Source: Strongylocentrotus droebachiensis
Taxonomy: Eukaryota > Echinodermata > Echinoidea > Camarodonta > Strongylocentrotidae
Length of the DNA stretch: 64,000 nucleotides
Reading direction: 5' to 3'
Assembly: GCA_035222895.1 (NCBI GenBank)
Contig: JAVYIG010006538.1
Span: forward strand, 1 to 64,000
The position numbers and the translations under genes were made by a program. How positions within the stretch are numbered: position 1 is the first letter of the stretch; the number at the start of each line of letters is the position of its first letter. The notes under the pieces were generated by a model. It ran no database searches. It saw nothing but the letters and a program-made list of their open reading frames with translations, and had not been told where the DNA came from. Below are positions 35,661-48,300 of the stretch, piece by piece.

Positions 35661-36879
35661 GGTGGCCAGCTCGAACCAATCATATAAATTTCTACTTGTC
35701 TTTTGTGCGATTGGATTTTGTGGTAAAATGATCAGGAAATGCCAACAATAATTATTATGGGCAATTGAATGGCAATTTTAGTTGTAAATAATATTTTACA
35801 ACATATTAGGTCCATATAAAAGAAAACAGCCGTGATGGAGGCGACATAGCGCCATCTCCGTCAGTGCCCAGAACAGATTATCTGTAAACCAGAGTGAAGT
35901 CTCGGTGAATCAAAAAGTTTCCAACACAGGGCGGAGCCGGCCTATGCCCTTCCCTAATTTGCAGGGCCAGAAAGATATAAAGTAGTTAAAATAAAACATA
36001 AAAACAATAAGGTTAGCATAGTAGTATTGTTATAGCAAATGCTTCGTCAGCCTGCGCTAATGGAAAATGAATTTAATATTTATATTTGATGTTCTTAGCG
36101 CGCGTACCCCCACAGAATTCGTAGCGCTTGAGTCCTGCCTTCGGCGACTCGAGCACCCCTCCTCCATCCATGTTATGGAAACGCCATTAAATATTCTGTT
36201 CTTTAAAAGATTATTACAATTTGAATATAGATACGTAAAGTTAGCAAAGAAATGTTCGAAAAGGGGGACAAGATATATCATCTTCCTGCTTCACTTGGTC
36301 CATCAATCATATTTTCTGTCCAACTTCAACTTTTAGCTGATAAGTTGTTAGAAACAAACAAATATTTGACTGGTTTTAAGAATGCCTAGCAATCAAACAA
36401 AATAATTAAAAGGTGATGGCCGTCGATCATCCTAATGTCCTCCATGAGTACCGAGCAACAGCCAGTCAGCCATAACCTCAAGTGCTATTAAAGGTCCACC
36501 TGTTTGATGATAGTCCAGGAATATTGACATAACGGTCACATTGGTAATGGTCTATCCAGGTCTCGCCAAGTAGCCATGCAAACAAGTTTTCAAAGTGAAA
36601 ATACAACAACAAAAATAGTTTTGTAATGTATATATATTTAATCATAGAATATGGAAAATAAACCATTATTATGTATGAAAATGAGACATATACCTGTAGC
36701 CAGTTCTGTGCAATTTAGCATAGCACGGTTGCAGTCAAAGGGTTGTTACGTCCTTCACCATTGCAACCACTTCAATAACAAAATAATGTTAGTTTTATTT
36801 ATGGGAACCTATATAATCTTACTACAGGCTGAGCTTTTCAATATATTCCTCACATTTCACCCTGTATAACCTACTATTC

Positions 36880-37020
36880 AATACTTAATTCGACGTCTTT
36901 TCAAAGAATTGATTATATAATGTGAATCTTTTAGTATATTTCATATTATGTTTTAATTTTGTCAATTATATGAATTCTTTTTTGTGAAATGTGAAACAAA
37001 ATAAACTTGAAACTTGAAGA
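36880..37020 (+). mobile_element. Possible LINE 3' tail
   Basis: AT-rich stretch ending aaaataaacttgaaacttga, a common form of CR1-like tail with short TTGAA-type repeats. No coding part identified. Confidence 0.35.
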
Positions 37021-37685
37021 GTGAGGGTGGGGGAGCTGATCTATAATAATAATAGCACTTAGTGATTTTGCCTTTTCCTCATATTCTCTTTTTATAATTT
37101 ATTCAGTAAAGCATTATTTTGGTCACTTGGTTCTAGTGGCAAGAGGCATGGAGAGAGGATATTTTATCATGAAAATTGCTTTACCCCCCCCCCCCCCACC
37201 CCCACGGTAGAATCTGAGAAGATTTTTTCCTTCTCAGATATTTTGGACACATCTTTGACCCCTTCCCGGTTTAAACATATTTTAAAAAATATATCCGCCA
37301 ATGCACCCAATCTTGTATGATACGGATTTCTCGGTTTATATCCGACCTTTACTATTATGATAGATTAAGTTCCGTCGTTATGGTTGCTGATTTTGTCTCG
37401 GACCGCAGTTACTCTTCCATCACATTGACGTCACTCACCCATTCATAGAGTCCAGAGTCAATACGTTTATTGATTTGAAAGACGTAAACGGATTATCTCA
37501 CCCCTTTCACATTCTCAAGTACCCCTCTGTTAATGAACTCTACGTCTAATTGTTTTGATCCACAAAATAAGATAATGAAAATTGAAAGTCAAAGAGAGCT
37601 CTGGAACGACAATTCTCATAATTCTTTGTTATTTTATTTTCCCTCATCTTTTTTCATATCTACCCTTAAATTTCCTCCCTTCTTT

Positions 37686-37800
37686 CCAGGGGCGGATCTA
37701 GCTTTTTGCTAAGGGGGGGGGGGGGTTGACCAAAATAATGACGATGCGGAGCATCGTCCACGAGCCGCGAAGCGGCGATCCGATTTTTTTGGGGGTGTTT
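37686..37800. repeat. GC-rich repeat with two tandem hairpins
   Basis: ggggcggatctag and a poly-G run precede gacgatgcggagcatcgtc (8-bp stem, 3-nt loop) and gccgcgaagcggc (5-bp stem, 3-nt loop), with only a few bases between the two hairpins. Confidence 0.6.
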
Positions 37801-37920
37801 ATTTGAACCCCGTAAGTGATGTTTTCCTGGCATCTATTAACACAATGGAGACCATAAAAAGCAGTGCATGATAACGTCTTTTTAAATCAAGTAACAGTTT
37901 AATACACAGTTATATCCAGA

Positions 37921-38306
37921 GTTATCATGTGTTTGGTTAAGTTACCAGATGAGTTGAATATCTTCTCACAATATTTGCACTTGAAAGGGTTTCTCTCCAG
38001 CGTGCGTTCTTTTTTCTTTCTTTTTTTTTTTTTTTTTTTTTTTTTTTTCCCTTTTTTTTTTTTTTTTTTTTTTCTGGGCCGCCCAAGGGGGGGGGGGGGT
38101 TTAAACCCCCTAAACCCCCCCCGTAGATCCGCGCCTGCTTTCTTTCTTTCTTCTTTAAATCTGTCATCGATTTCTGTTTTGTCTGCTTTTGTCGGAATGT
38201 TGTGGTCGCGCACTGTGACGTGATGTAGTGTAAAGTTCGAAATGTAATTGTAATATATTAGCTTTTCATCCTTCCAACGTATCTCCCCCAGAAATGTAAA
38301 CATCAC
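37921..38306 (-). pseudogene. C2H2 zinc-finger remnant with inserted element
   Basis: On the minus strand, PFKCKYCEKIFNSSGNLTKH is a classic C2H2 finger: two Cys, conserved Phe and Leu, first His. It is preceded in another frame by HAGEKPF, the inter-finger linker, so one base has been gained at the junction. The second zinc His is lost (HMITLD follows). Upstream, at about 38012-38135, an element with a long A-tail and a ggcgcggatctac end interrupts the sequence. A decayed gene or retrocopy fragment; the fingers' DNA target cannot be inferred. Confidence 0.6.
38012..38135 (-). mobile_element. A-tailed insertion inside zinc-finger remnant
   Basis: Read on the minus strand: gcgcggatctac, poly-G, gtttagggggtttaaac, poly-C, then more than 50 A with few interruptions. 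Flanks both contain gaaagaaag, a possible target duplication. Looks like a retroposed piece of a dispersed repeat. Confidence 0.5.
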
Positions 38307-38309
38307 ATA

Positions 38310-39200
38310 GGGGAGAGATTACATAGAACAGATTTTTGTTTTTGTGTTTGTCATGAAAATTCATTTCTATGTACATCAACATTTAAAAAAAATACCCCAA
38401 AGTATAAAGGATATGAAAAATCTCATGGAACATAATATACAAATAAAATGAATAATGGATATCAGCTAATTAAGCAGTGATCGAAATCATAGAATAACAA
38501 GTTTGACATCAACAAATTACTTTATAGGCCGTTCATATTTACTTCGTCAGAATCTACTCAAATTTACACGTTCAGTGATCCGGGTACATACCCCAGTTCC
38601 CCCCTGAATTACCGGTATTATTTTCTTTTTTCTTCCTCTTGATTTATCCCGCTATGACAAGAAGCCAGCACTTGTTACTCGTTGCCTACAACAAGTTACG
38701 TAATTCATTTATCTCTCCACAGCAATAATCACCTGTTGTCCCATTGTACCGCAGATCCGCATTTTAGTGGACGAGGCCACTGTATAAAGGGGGTACTTTA
38801 AATAATGATTTCAAATTATTTGCTGATACATTCATTACACTACATTTTTATTTACATTTGTTCAATTAAATTATAATTTTATAAGTCATATCAAATTTGT
38901 GTAGGTAAATAATGAATAAATAAGTAGTTCTTTTGTAAAGTAATTACAAAAATACCCCATTTGTATATGGACGGGGCGATAAAGTTACGTCAATTAACAC
39001 CCAGTTGCCTTGGTGTGCACACGCTCCATACCCGTAGACTATGCACCGGAGGTTTCTCTTTCACGTAGAAAATCCGTACTAAATACATAATACATTGAGC
39101 ATGTGTTGCATGTTGTGCCATTGAGTAGAATATAGCGTGAGTGAAAAGGAGATAACCACAGCATTATAAGTGGGTTTTGTCTTCATATTTTGTGGACTGT
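38310..39200. other. Upstream region of the kinesin gene
   Basis: AT-rich, no coding signal. Presumed to contain the promoter. Confidence 0.4.
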
Positions 39201-39218
39201 GGTGGACTTTCTTTGGAA

Positions 39219-39226
39219 TATATATA
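39219..39226 (+). promoter_or_regulatory. TATA-like element upstream of kinesin
   Basis: TATATATA about 56 bp before the start codon at 39282. A start site near 39250 would leave a 5' UTR of about 30 nt. A chance match is possible in AT-rich DNA. Confidence 0.35.
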
Positions 39227-39281
39227 CACTGGTTATCAGAAATTGAAATAACGTCAGACCGATAGAGCTCGAAAGGCCAAG

Positions 39282-39301
39282 ATGTCGGGAGGTGGAGAAT
39301 C
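39282..39301 (+). CDS. KIF28: Kinesin exon 1: start codon
   Basis: Encodes MSGGGES (last codon split tc|a), donor gtaagt. Start chosen because the preceding context ccaagATG is good and KIF-type N-termini are this short. Confidence 0.8.
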
Positions 39302-42300
39302 GTAAGTGTAAAAATCAACATAATCATGCTGTAATTAAACTTGGGTGTTGATGAGTTGGGAGTGGAAGGGAGCTGAGCTGAGCTGAGCTGAGCTGAGATA
39401 GAGATCGAGATACTGTAGAGGGACAGAGAGAGAGAGAGAAATAGGGAGAATTGGTAACAACATTTTCAATATGATCTGCCAAATGAGAGGATATTTAAAC
39501 AACATTGCATTGCTAGAGAGTAATTCTGTATTATAAAAGATGAGTTGGGATCAATATTAAAGCAAAAGTTTAAAAAGATGATTTCAACCTTCATGTCCTT
39601 ACCTTAGCCATTATGTTATAATGTCATTAATAACAAAAAAAAGAGTGATTTAACTTCATTACTGGAGGAGTCAGGAGGACCATTCATTTTACCCACTTAT
39701 TGATAATTCGCGGGCAGTGTCTAAATGAAAGATGTGTATAAAAAATGTCATCATTATGCCTATTATTTCTCCAAGTACATTTATAGTTTACCGGTAGATG
39801 GATAATTTGGCACAACATATATTATGCATTGTCAATAATAATTTTCTCTCTTTTTGTGTACAGAGTCAAAGTAGCCGTGAGGGTACGACCTTTCAACTCA
39901 AGGTAAGGAAATGTCGCACCTTTCTGGGGGTCGTTTCTCAGAACCGTCATAAATCTAGATCCTTGGACATCCTAAAGCATCATGTGTAACATTTCTCTGA
40001 GATCCCCATGAACTTAGACTAAAAATGGTTTCAAGAAACGGGCCCCTGGATATGTAACATATCATTTTTGAGATCAGAATCCGAATAATACTACCTAATC
40101 AATGAGTTTGTCAGGGGTAAATTGATAGACAGGAACAGAATAAGAATATAATTTGATGAAGAAAAGAGAGAGGGAGATCAACTGGTGCAAGAAGATTTTT
40201 TCTCTTTTATAATAAATACAAAAAAAAGCTCTAGGGAAGTGATTAAAAATCATACTTTTCCAACCTGCAGGACACAATGTGGGGCAGGGACAAAATCACT
40301 ACAAAGCTCTGACTGCTTCATTCGCAGGGTTTGTTAACATTTGGTATTGTTTTATCAAAATGCAATTGATCCATTAAACTTATTGTAATAAGCAAAAAGA
40401 ATTGCATTTGTTTTGCATGCCAGTTTCTGGCTGTATTGTGTGATCTATGGTTGAAGTCTTGGAGAGAATTGATTAGTGGTCCTCATCTCATTGTTTGCAT
40501 AAAATGAATTTATTAATTGGATTTCATTTTCTTGTGTTTTTTTCAGGGAGAAAGAAAGGGGGGCAAAATGTTGTGTGGAGATGTCCGGTGCCACCACCAA
40601 GATGTTCAATCCTGAAGCCCCAAGTAAGTATGGTTCAGAATCAAATTAAAGAATGAAAGTGAAGAGATAATTGGGATTAATCTTTAAGCTTATCCAAGAT
40701 GATTTCTTCTGTAGTTCCAACTATAGAGGAATCACAGACATGACAGTGACTACAGCTCTGGCTACCATATTGACCAAAAAAGAAGAAGATATAAGTGAAC
40801 CTTTTCAGTCATGAGCCTACATATGTGTGAACAGAGAAACTTTGGGACATTGAGTGGTCATTTTCTTACACACACAAATTTGGTATTGGTGCTGCTGTAC
40901 ATAGGTTTTGACAATTTTCTGTCAGAAATCGCTTTGTTTCATGTATTCATCTGTGCCATGTGTCACAATAACCTGAAAGACCTATAAACAGCCACCTAGT
41001 TTGCTAATAAGTTTTCCATCTGTGATGTTTAATGAATTTTTCATTTTTTAAATGGATATATTAATGCCAATGACTTGTGTTGTGATTACCATATTTTGTC
41101 ACTGATGTTCTTATGCTTAATAAGCTTTTCATGAGTTTCTTTTTAACCTGTCCCTTTTTAACATTTCTTTGCAAAATATTAATTTTCTTTCTTTCTTCCT
41201 TTGTGTTTCTATCTTTGCAGAGGATGAACCCAGATCTGTAAGTACATTCTTTTTATTGATTTATTTGAGTTATTCATACTTATGCATCATATCCTTATTT
41301 AAATCATTTCCTAGACCAATTCATAGTTTTAATATAGTGTAATGAATTAAGGCAATCAAAATTACATATTGTATTAAGATATATTGGATTGCATAGCCTA
41401 AAATGCAAATTTAGTTCAGTTTCATGAACGATTTGTAGTTCAGGTTATGAATTATGGATATTTTAAAATCAAAGTTTTAGGTTTGTCACTTGCATGGCTG
41501 TCATCTTGACATCTTGCAGTACTAAATTATGTCATTTGAATTAGGGGGTAATAGGGGAACCTAAAATCATATACATTCTTGGAAAGAACTTTAATCGAGT
41601 GGTACAAGTTATCTCAACTATCCCTCTTCCAGGATGTGTACTGAAGATTACAATCCTGACAATATTTGGACTTTGTTTGGTGGTTTTAGTGCACAGAGCA
41701 CTGTCAGTCAGCAAGATCTTGCCTGTCAAATATTGATACTGAATCTATAAATTGAAGGTGTTTTGTCAGTTCCGGCGATTGAAACAGACACCTTGATATG
41801 GATTTTGTCCATTAGTACCTATTGATCATGTAACAGAAGTCTAGGACATTTCATGAAGTAATTAATATGTATATTTGCAAATAGTCCTTGTGTCAAGTAA
41901 ATTTGATATATTTGACTGATCAGATCATGATCCTCTCAATCAGACAGACACCCAAGCATATATATTTTTCACATAAGGTTGTTTTGACAATGTTGTAACA
42001 TTTATCATAATTTAGACATCAAAGCCCATGTTTATTCATTTTTAGAAAAGATTTTGCACTTTGTTCAAGTACTAAAGTGAGAGCAAACAAACAGTAAAAC
42101 AAATTTATTCCTAGTTACAGAGTAAACATTGGATTGAAATGAGAAGCGGTCACTTTGATATGGACTGACATTGACAGGTCAGACTAATTAAATATTTTAG
42201 GAGATAATTTTTTGATAAAAATGTAATTGTTTTTTAAAAAGATTTTATCATTTTGTTTTGTTTTGTTTTATTTTCTTTTTACAGTTCACATTTGATCACT

Positions 42301-45300
42301 CATATTGGTAAGTGATATTTATACATTTTTAGATTGATACAAAAGTGACCTTGTGTCGTTGAATCTTTTCCAAAGGGTACATTACTGGAAATTCATGTAA
42401 TTCATCATTTTATCTGTTACTTCTTTAACAAGGTTAAATCCATTGTGATGTAATTGATAATAACTGAATGTTTGTTAAAGTTCACATTATATGAAATAAT
42501 GGCATACATGTAGTTGTCTGTTTTTCTAACTGTTAATCAAGATACAAGGTTATATTTGAATCAATAATTTTGTAATTGTCTATTGTTTCACAAGATTATG
42601 TTACATGATTTGATTGAAGAATTGATCATTTTCTTTTTAATTGTTCAGTTTTTGTCAAGGTCATATCTGGTGAATTATAATTTAATTCAATTATAGGGGA
42701 AAATTGATTATAACAATTAAAAATAAAACATTGAATATTAAAATGTTGTTACAAGATGATTTGTACGAGTATGATCTGTATCTTCCTGAAAATTATCACT
42801 GTCTTACAGTATTAGAGGATATGCTGTATCATCATTTAGTCACTTTATTACAACTTTATTTTGATAATTTATCTTCTTTAAATGTATAGATATTTAGGAG
42901 AACTGACACATAAATATCATGAACATAATACTACTAGAACAGTTCTTATATAGCATATTATACCTAAGCTGTAAAATCTCCCAAAGCATTTAGGAAAAAA
43001 GTAAGAAAGAAGTGAAACAAATAGATACATGTAAACTGCAGTATAAATATTATATATCAATCAATCAAATAAATATGTTTTAAAAGCACTGTGAATTGTT
43101 GAACAGTCTTAGCTTGCCTTACATGATGAGAGATACTATATTCCAAAGCTCAGGGGCAGCATGCTCAAAACCCTGTATCAGTTATCAGTATCGTCTGTTG
43201 GGAGCAAGAAGGGCATAAAATCATTTACTTTAACAAAGAGTTAGTACCCCTCCTGGCTCCCGATGACAAACTATGATAGTAATATATTTTTGCAGATGAT
43301 ACTACCCCATTTAATATGAATAAGCTGAGTCGAGACAACCTTCATCTTTCCAGGGAGTCGGTAGGGACCTGTAAAATATAGATTTGCATGGGTACCAATT
43401 ATTAATATTTCCCTGTTGCTAGGACAATTAATGATTGTATTCATAATCAATTGTTCATTTTTCCCTTGGCAATTGATCCTAATCACCCATGAGAATAGCG
43501 ATGGAGTAATAGCCGTTCAGACTATAAGGATTTTCCAAAACTCTTTTAAAGCGGGACTGCACTACTTGTACACTTGCGCCCTCTATACAGCCAACAATGC
43601 CTAAGCGGTACCTGTTGATCCCCCATGGTCCCTTTTTCTTACGTTAATTGAGAGCTGATTTAAGGAGATAACCACCTGCCAGTTGACCACGCAGGGAGGT
43701 CTGATCCCTTCTGGCCAAACTAGTGCAGATAGGTTTTAATGAAACGTATCATCGTATAGTGAATGGGGCATACAGACTAGAAAGAGGAAAAGTGGTATCA
43801 AGAAACTAGTTTCTAAGAGTTCAGTGGACATGATTGGTGTCCAATCACCCTTGCGCACCCTTGATAAGCCCTGCCAAGTTAAACGTTTTTTATACGAAAC
43901 AACGTCACGACTAGAACTTGACCCTGATCCATTATCGAGTTTCCTTTCAAAAGGATACTCAAACATACATATTGCTATACAACGTTTCGTAATATAGCGT
44001 TTCTTTAATATATGCCATTCAGACTAGAAAAAGGATAATTAATGATCGTATCTAGCTATACCATGAATTCTGGTTATCTGAACTGGGATCTGTGGGACCA
44101 TTACAGTGGCATCATAATTAGAATTTATTATTCATTTGATAATGCACGAGTTGAAATGCACGATAGGGGCCCTAATCTATTTAGGTCATGTTGATGTAAT
44201 GTTCTCAGTGACCTTCAATATTTCCCTCAGTAAATAATGAAAATCATGATTGGAATAGGATCACAGAAATATTCTTACTTTCTTCTATATCCCATTCCCA
44301 TACTTTTTTGAAAATTAGTCTAAATTTCTATATGAAAATGGAAAATACAAATAGAAAATTAAAAGAGAGGGAAGCATGTGATGGTATCATGTATCAAAGA
44401 TAACACTCAATGACGTATTGATTCATTTGTTTAATCTATGTGATCTTAGCCAAACAAATAATATGTTTACTTTAAATCTTCAACTGAATCTACAAGACTG
44501 TTCAGTTTTTAAGGAGGAAGATAAGTGATGGTGCAATTTTTTTGTAAAATCATTTATTTGTTCATGTAGTCCCAGATAGAATGATAAATATGAATGGCTC
44601 TAAGTCACATTATTTTTGGACCAGTTATAAACTTTCTATTAATATATTGATACTCTATTAACATGTAGGTCTTGAAAATTTACAACTTTATTGAGAAGTA
44701 TCAAATTTACAAGGCCTTTTTAAGGGGTTCAGTAAGTGAGACCCTATCCAACTGGTCTTCCTCACTTGTGGGATGTAGACTGCAATGGTCATATAAAGGA
44801 TAATAACATGTGGTTCTATTAAAGAGAAATTGGATACTGTAAATGGAGATGATGAGTTATGATGATCTAGTAGGCATAGAGTTAATAACTGTTAATTGCT
44901 AATTAGCATTAGCATGATTAGATAATGAAATGTACTGTACGGTCCCACTATATTTGTTTTAAGATATTATCACTGCATGTGAACCCCTTGCATTGATTCT
45001 GTGATAAATTATTTGACCATTTAATATCCAATGCACAATGGATGGCATGTGATTGGCACATTCAGTTTGATAGATCAGTTGACTCCATTCTGCTTCCCCT
45101 TACGAGACCCTTGAGGTTACACTACAAATCAAGTATCTCAGTAAAACTCATTGATGTAGCAACACGTACACACCTAAATGTATCATTAAAACAACAATTG
45201 ACAAAGGGCTTTAAAGGCAATTTTACAGTATTATCCTTGGAATAGTCAGTCATAGAGAAAGAATATTGATCCATACACAAACAACAAAACATGAGCAACG

Positions 45301-48300
45301 AGAATGTGAAGAGAATTTTACAGGCCCGTCAAATTCTTGGCACAGAAAATTCATGTCATATGATATTCATGAAACCTACATAAGGGAGCTCATATTTACT
45401 GTTTGTAACATTGGTAATATTTCTATTGAGGCTTGTGTCAGAGTTAAATACAATAGTCACTGTATATATTTTGAGCATGCTTTACATGTCTGCTGTGGGA
45501 GGTATTTTGTGAACACCATTGTTTACAGTATCCTTAGCAACTACTCCCATTATGCCCAAGACCCAATGGCTATGCAAACAAAGGGGGTCTTCAGAACGGA
45601 CCTAATCAAGCGTACAGTCTTTATGGGAGAGGAGGGATTCCAATTTACATTGAGATGTTGGTTCATTCGTTCTCTACAGAAGTACAGATCAAATAGTAAT
45701 AAGCTTACTTTGGCCAGACTATAAATATACCTGAACTATTTACTCAAAGGATAGCAGTTTAGAGAGTTGCTATGCCATAAAGATATATATTTGTTTGAGT
45801 GGTTGATCTTTGGTGCCTATATGGTGCCAGTTGTTTTCAGGAGAATTTAGATAGCGTAAGGTTGTGGTATATCATATCGATGGTTCAATATTGCCTTAAA
45901 AAGTTTGTTAGATGTTTTTTCATAACAAAAATTTATTGTCGACAAACTAGTCTTATTGTGTTTTGCTGGAAGACATTCCCAATAATGTATGAAATGTGCC
46001 AATTCACATTGACTGCAAACCAACCGATTCTTCAGAACATAAATTTTTATTTGATGTGTCGTCTATCTAGTTTCAGTCTTATCAGTGTGACTGACGGAGG
46101 TATTAGAATGGGAAGATGATATACGCTCCTGAAATTAAGTCATCCATCACGACCGACCGTCAACTATGGCATTATGTGATACTTCAAAGATTAATTTCTT
46201 CATTTCAATACATTTATCAAGCTTAGATGTATGGTGCAGGTGTTTATGACAGCAAGCAAACTGAAACCATGGTTTCCCTTATCTCATGCATATGATATCG
46301 TTTCTATGATGAGAAGATATACATGCAGCAGTGGAAATCCTGAAGAGAGATCTGGATAATGCAAGGGGCGTAGGGAAAATGTAAAGATCACATAGATCTG
46401 GAAACTTTTGTTCCTATTATCTTGATGGAAAGAGCTCCTGGGAACAGAAAATATTTTTTGACTCTATTAACATTGATTTTCATTATCAAATTAGCACTAA
46501 ATAGAATTAAATCAGATAAAGTTTTCATAGCTGAAAAAAAGGTGCAAAGTAACGAATGAATACTATAAAGAGAGCAAAACAAACCAAACTTTGTAAATAG
46601 CAATTCAACATGAGCAAAAAGAGCTGCAAAAAGGCAGATTAAACAGGACAGATTTGACATTAATCAATTAAGATAATTTGCAATATTAGTGAAGAAGTTG
46701 TATTGAAATGATGTGAAGTGTTTTTTTAAACAAAGGGGAAACTTGTGGGAAAAAAAATGAATATTGAAGCGCTTTTCTTCAAAATAACAACTGTCTAGGA
46801 AATTTGGAATACCTTTTGGTATTTAAAAATAAATAGATAATAAAGTGTAGAAAGAAGCTATTCACTTTTCCACTTGTTAGAAAGGAAATCACATGGAAAA
46901 TATAGGAATACTGTAGAATGAATGATTTGTTATTTTGATTCATTCATATTAAACTTCTAGATGTAGAGTTCATATTATGCTATTCATATTTGATGGTCAT
47001 TTTCTTCATAGCTAGGGAAATTGTATCAGGTTGGAAAAAAGTCAATTCCAGGAAGATTCTTTAATATTACCCGCTTTATCGATTCCTCCGTGATAAGGGT
47101 GCAAGGACATACCATCGTCAACGAATAATTAATAATTAAACACTGCCGCATGGTGCCTGATTGTTGATATATTTTAGTATTGTTATGGAGACTATTGTCT
47201 GGTGTCGCATTAAAGTAGGCCAGTGCACTTTAGTTCATCATCTATTTATCATTTATGGTGAGATGGATTGCTATTTCATTTCCTATCTGATAGGGGAATG
47301 TTTTTATTAGGTCCTTAAGAAGTGATGAATTACTAGGAGATGCTTTCAAATGTAGATGGAGTGGTAGTATATATTTGGGAGCCGATATAATTAGCAATTT
47401 ATTCGTATTTGTTTGTTTGTATCTATCTGGGGGATTTTGACTGAAGAGTCTTAGTGATGCATCATTTGAGTGAAGGACTCTGTGTCGAAGAGGAATATCT
47501 ATTGTGGCTTTCATATATAATTGTAGATTTCTAATTCTGAAGAGATGATTTGTTAGATTAGTGAGTATTCTGCCGCTGAAGTAGAATATGAAATATATTA
47601 ATTGAACTGAATGATTTGGGATGTTACACCTCCTTCATACATGTAGTCATCAGAATAATTTTCATTGAAAGAAAATAGGTTAAAATGAAAATAAATAGAT
47701 GATTTAATGGGTATAAATACATTACACTGTTTGTAATGGAAGAGAGAGAGAGAGAAAGAGAGAGAGGGGGGGGGGTACATTCTAGTGAGGATGAAAGCTT
47801 TGCTGCTCTTGGATTGTGTGAGACGTCAGTGTTACATTGCGCTGCTAGTTTTATTTCTATAAAAGAAATTTCTCTTGCATGACGTACATGACCAAGGAGA
47901 ATCTATTAACCGGACGTGCCCAGCCTCCTTTCCCTCCTTTTCCCCTATATGCATCTATATGCATCTATATGCATCTATATGCATCATTATCTATTTATAA
48001 ATATAAACAAACAAAAAGTACAATGTGGACACAACGCTTTTGTACCCCTGGATTGAAGTAATGTTAAAGCCCTTAACGCTACCACTCAGTCATCAAAGCA
48101 AGGGATTTTAAAAGCAAGGAAACACATGATCCCTGTTTGGAGCAGACCTTGAATAAACTGTTACCATGGGTCCATAGACACAGTCCATAACAAGACCCCA
48201 CTGACTGATCCCCCCTATTCACAAAAACATGGATTCGCCTTCCGTGAATGGAAAGATACGGCTTCACTCATAATCTGTGAATATTAAGGCCTGTCATCAT

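Noticed and set aside
35269-35683. Possible CRISPR-like or regulatory array
   Set aside because: Repeats are degenerate, without unique spacers, and the context is a eukaryotic genome; it is an inverted low-complexity array.
45266-45724. 152-codon frame in the largest kinesin intron
   Set aside because: Random-looking composition, no motif, no splice-compatible link to the kinesin frame.
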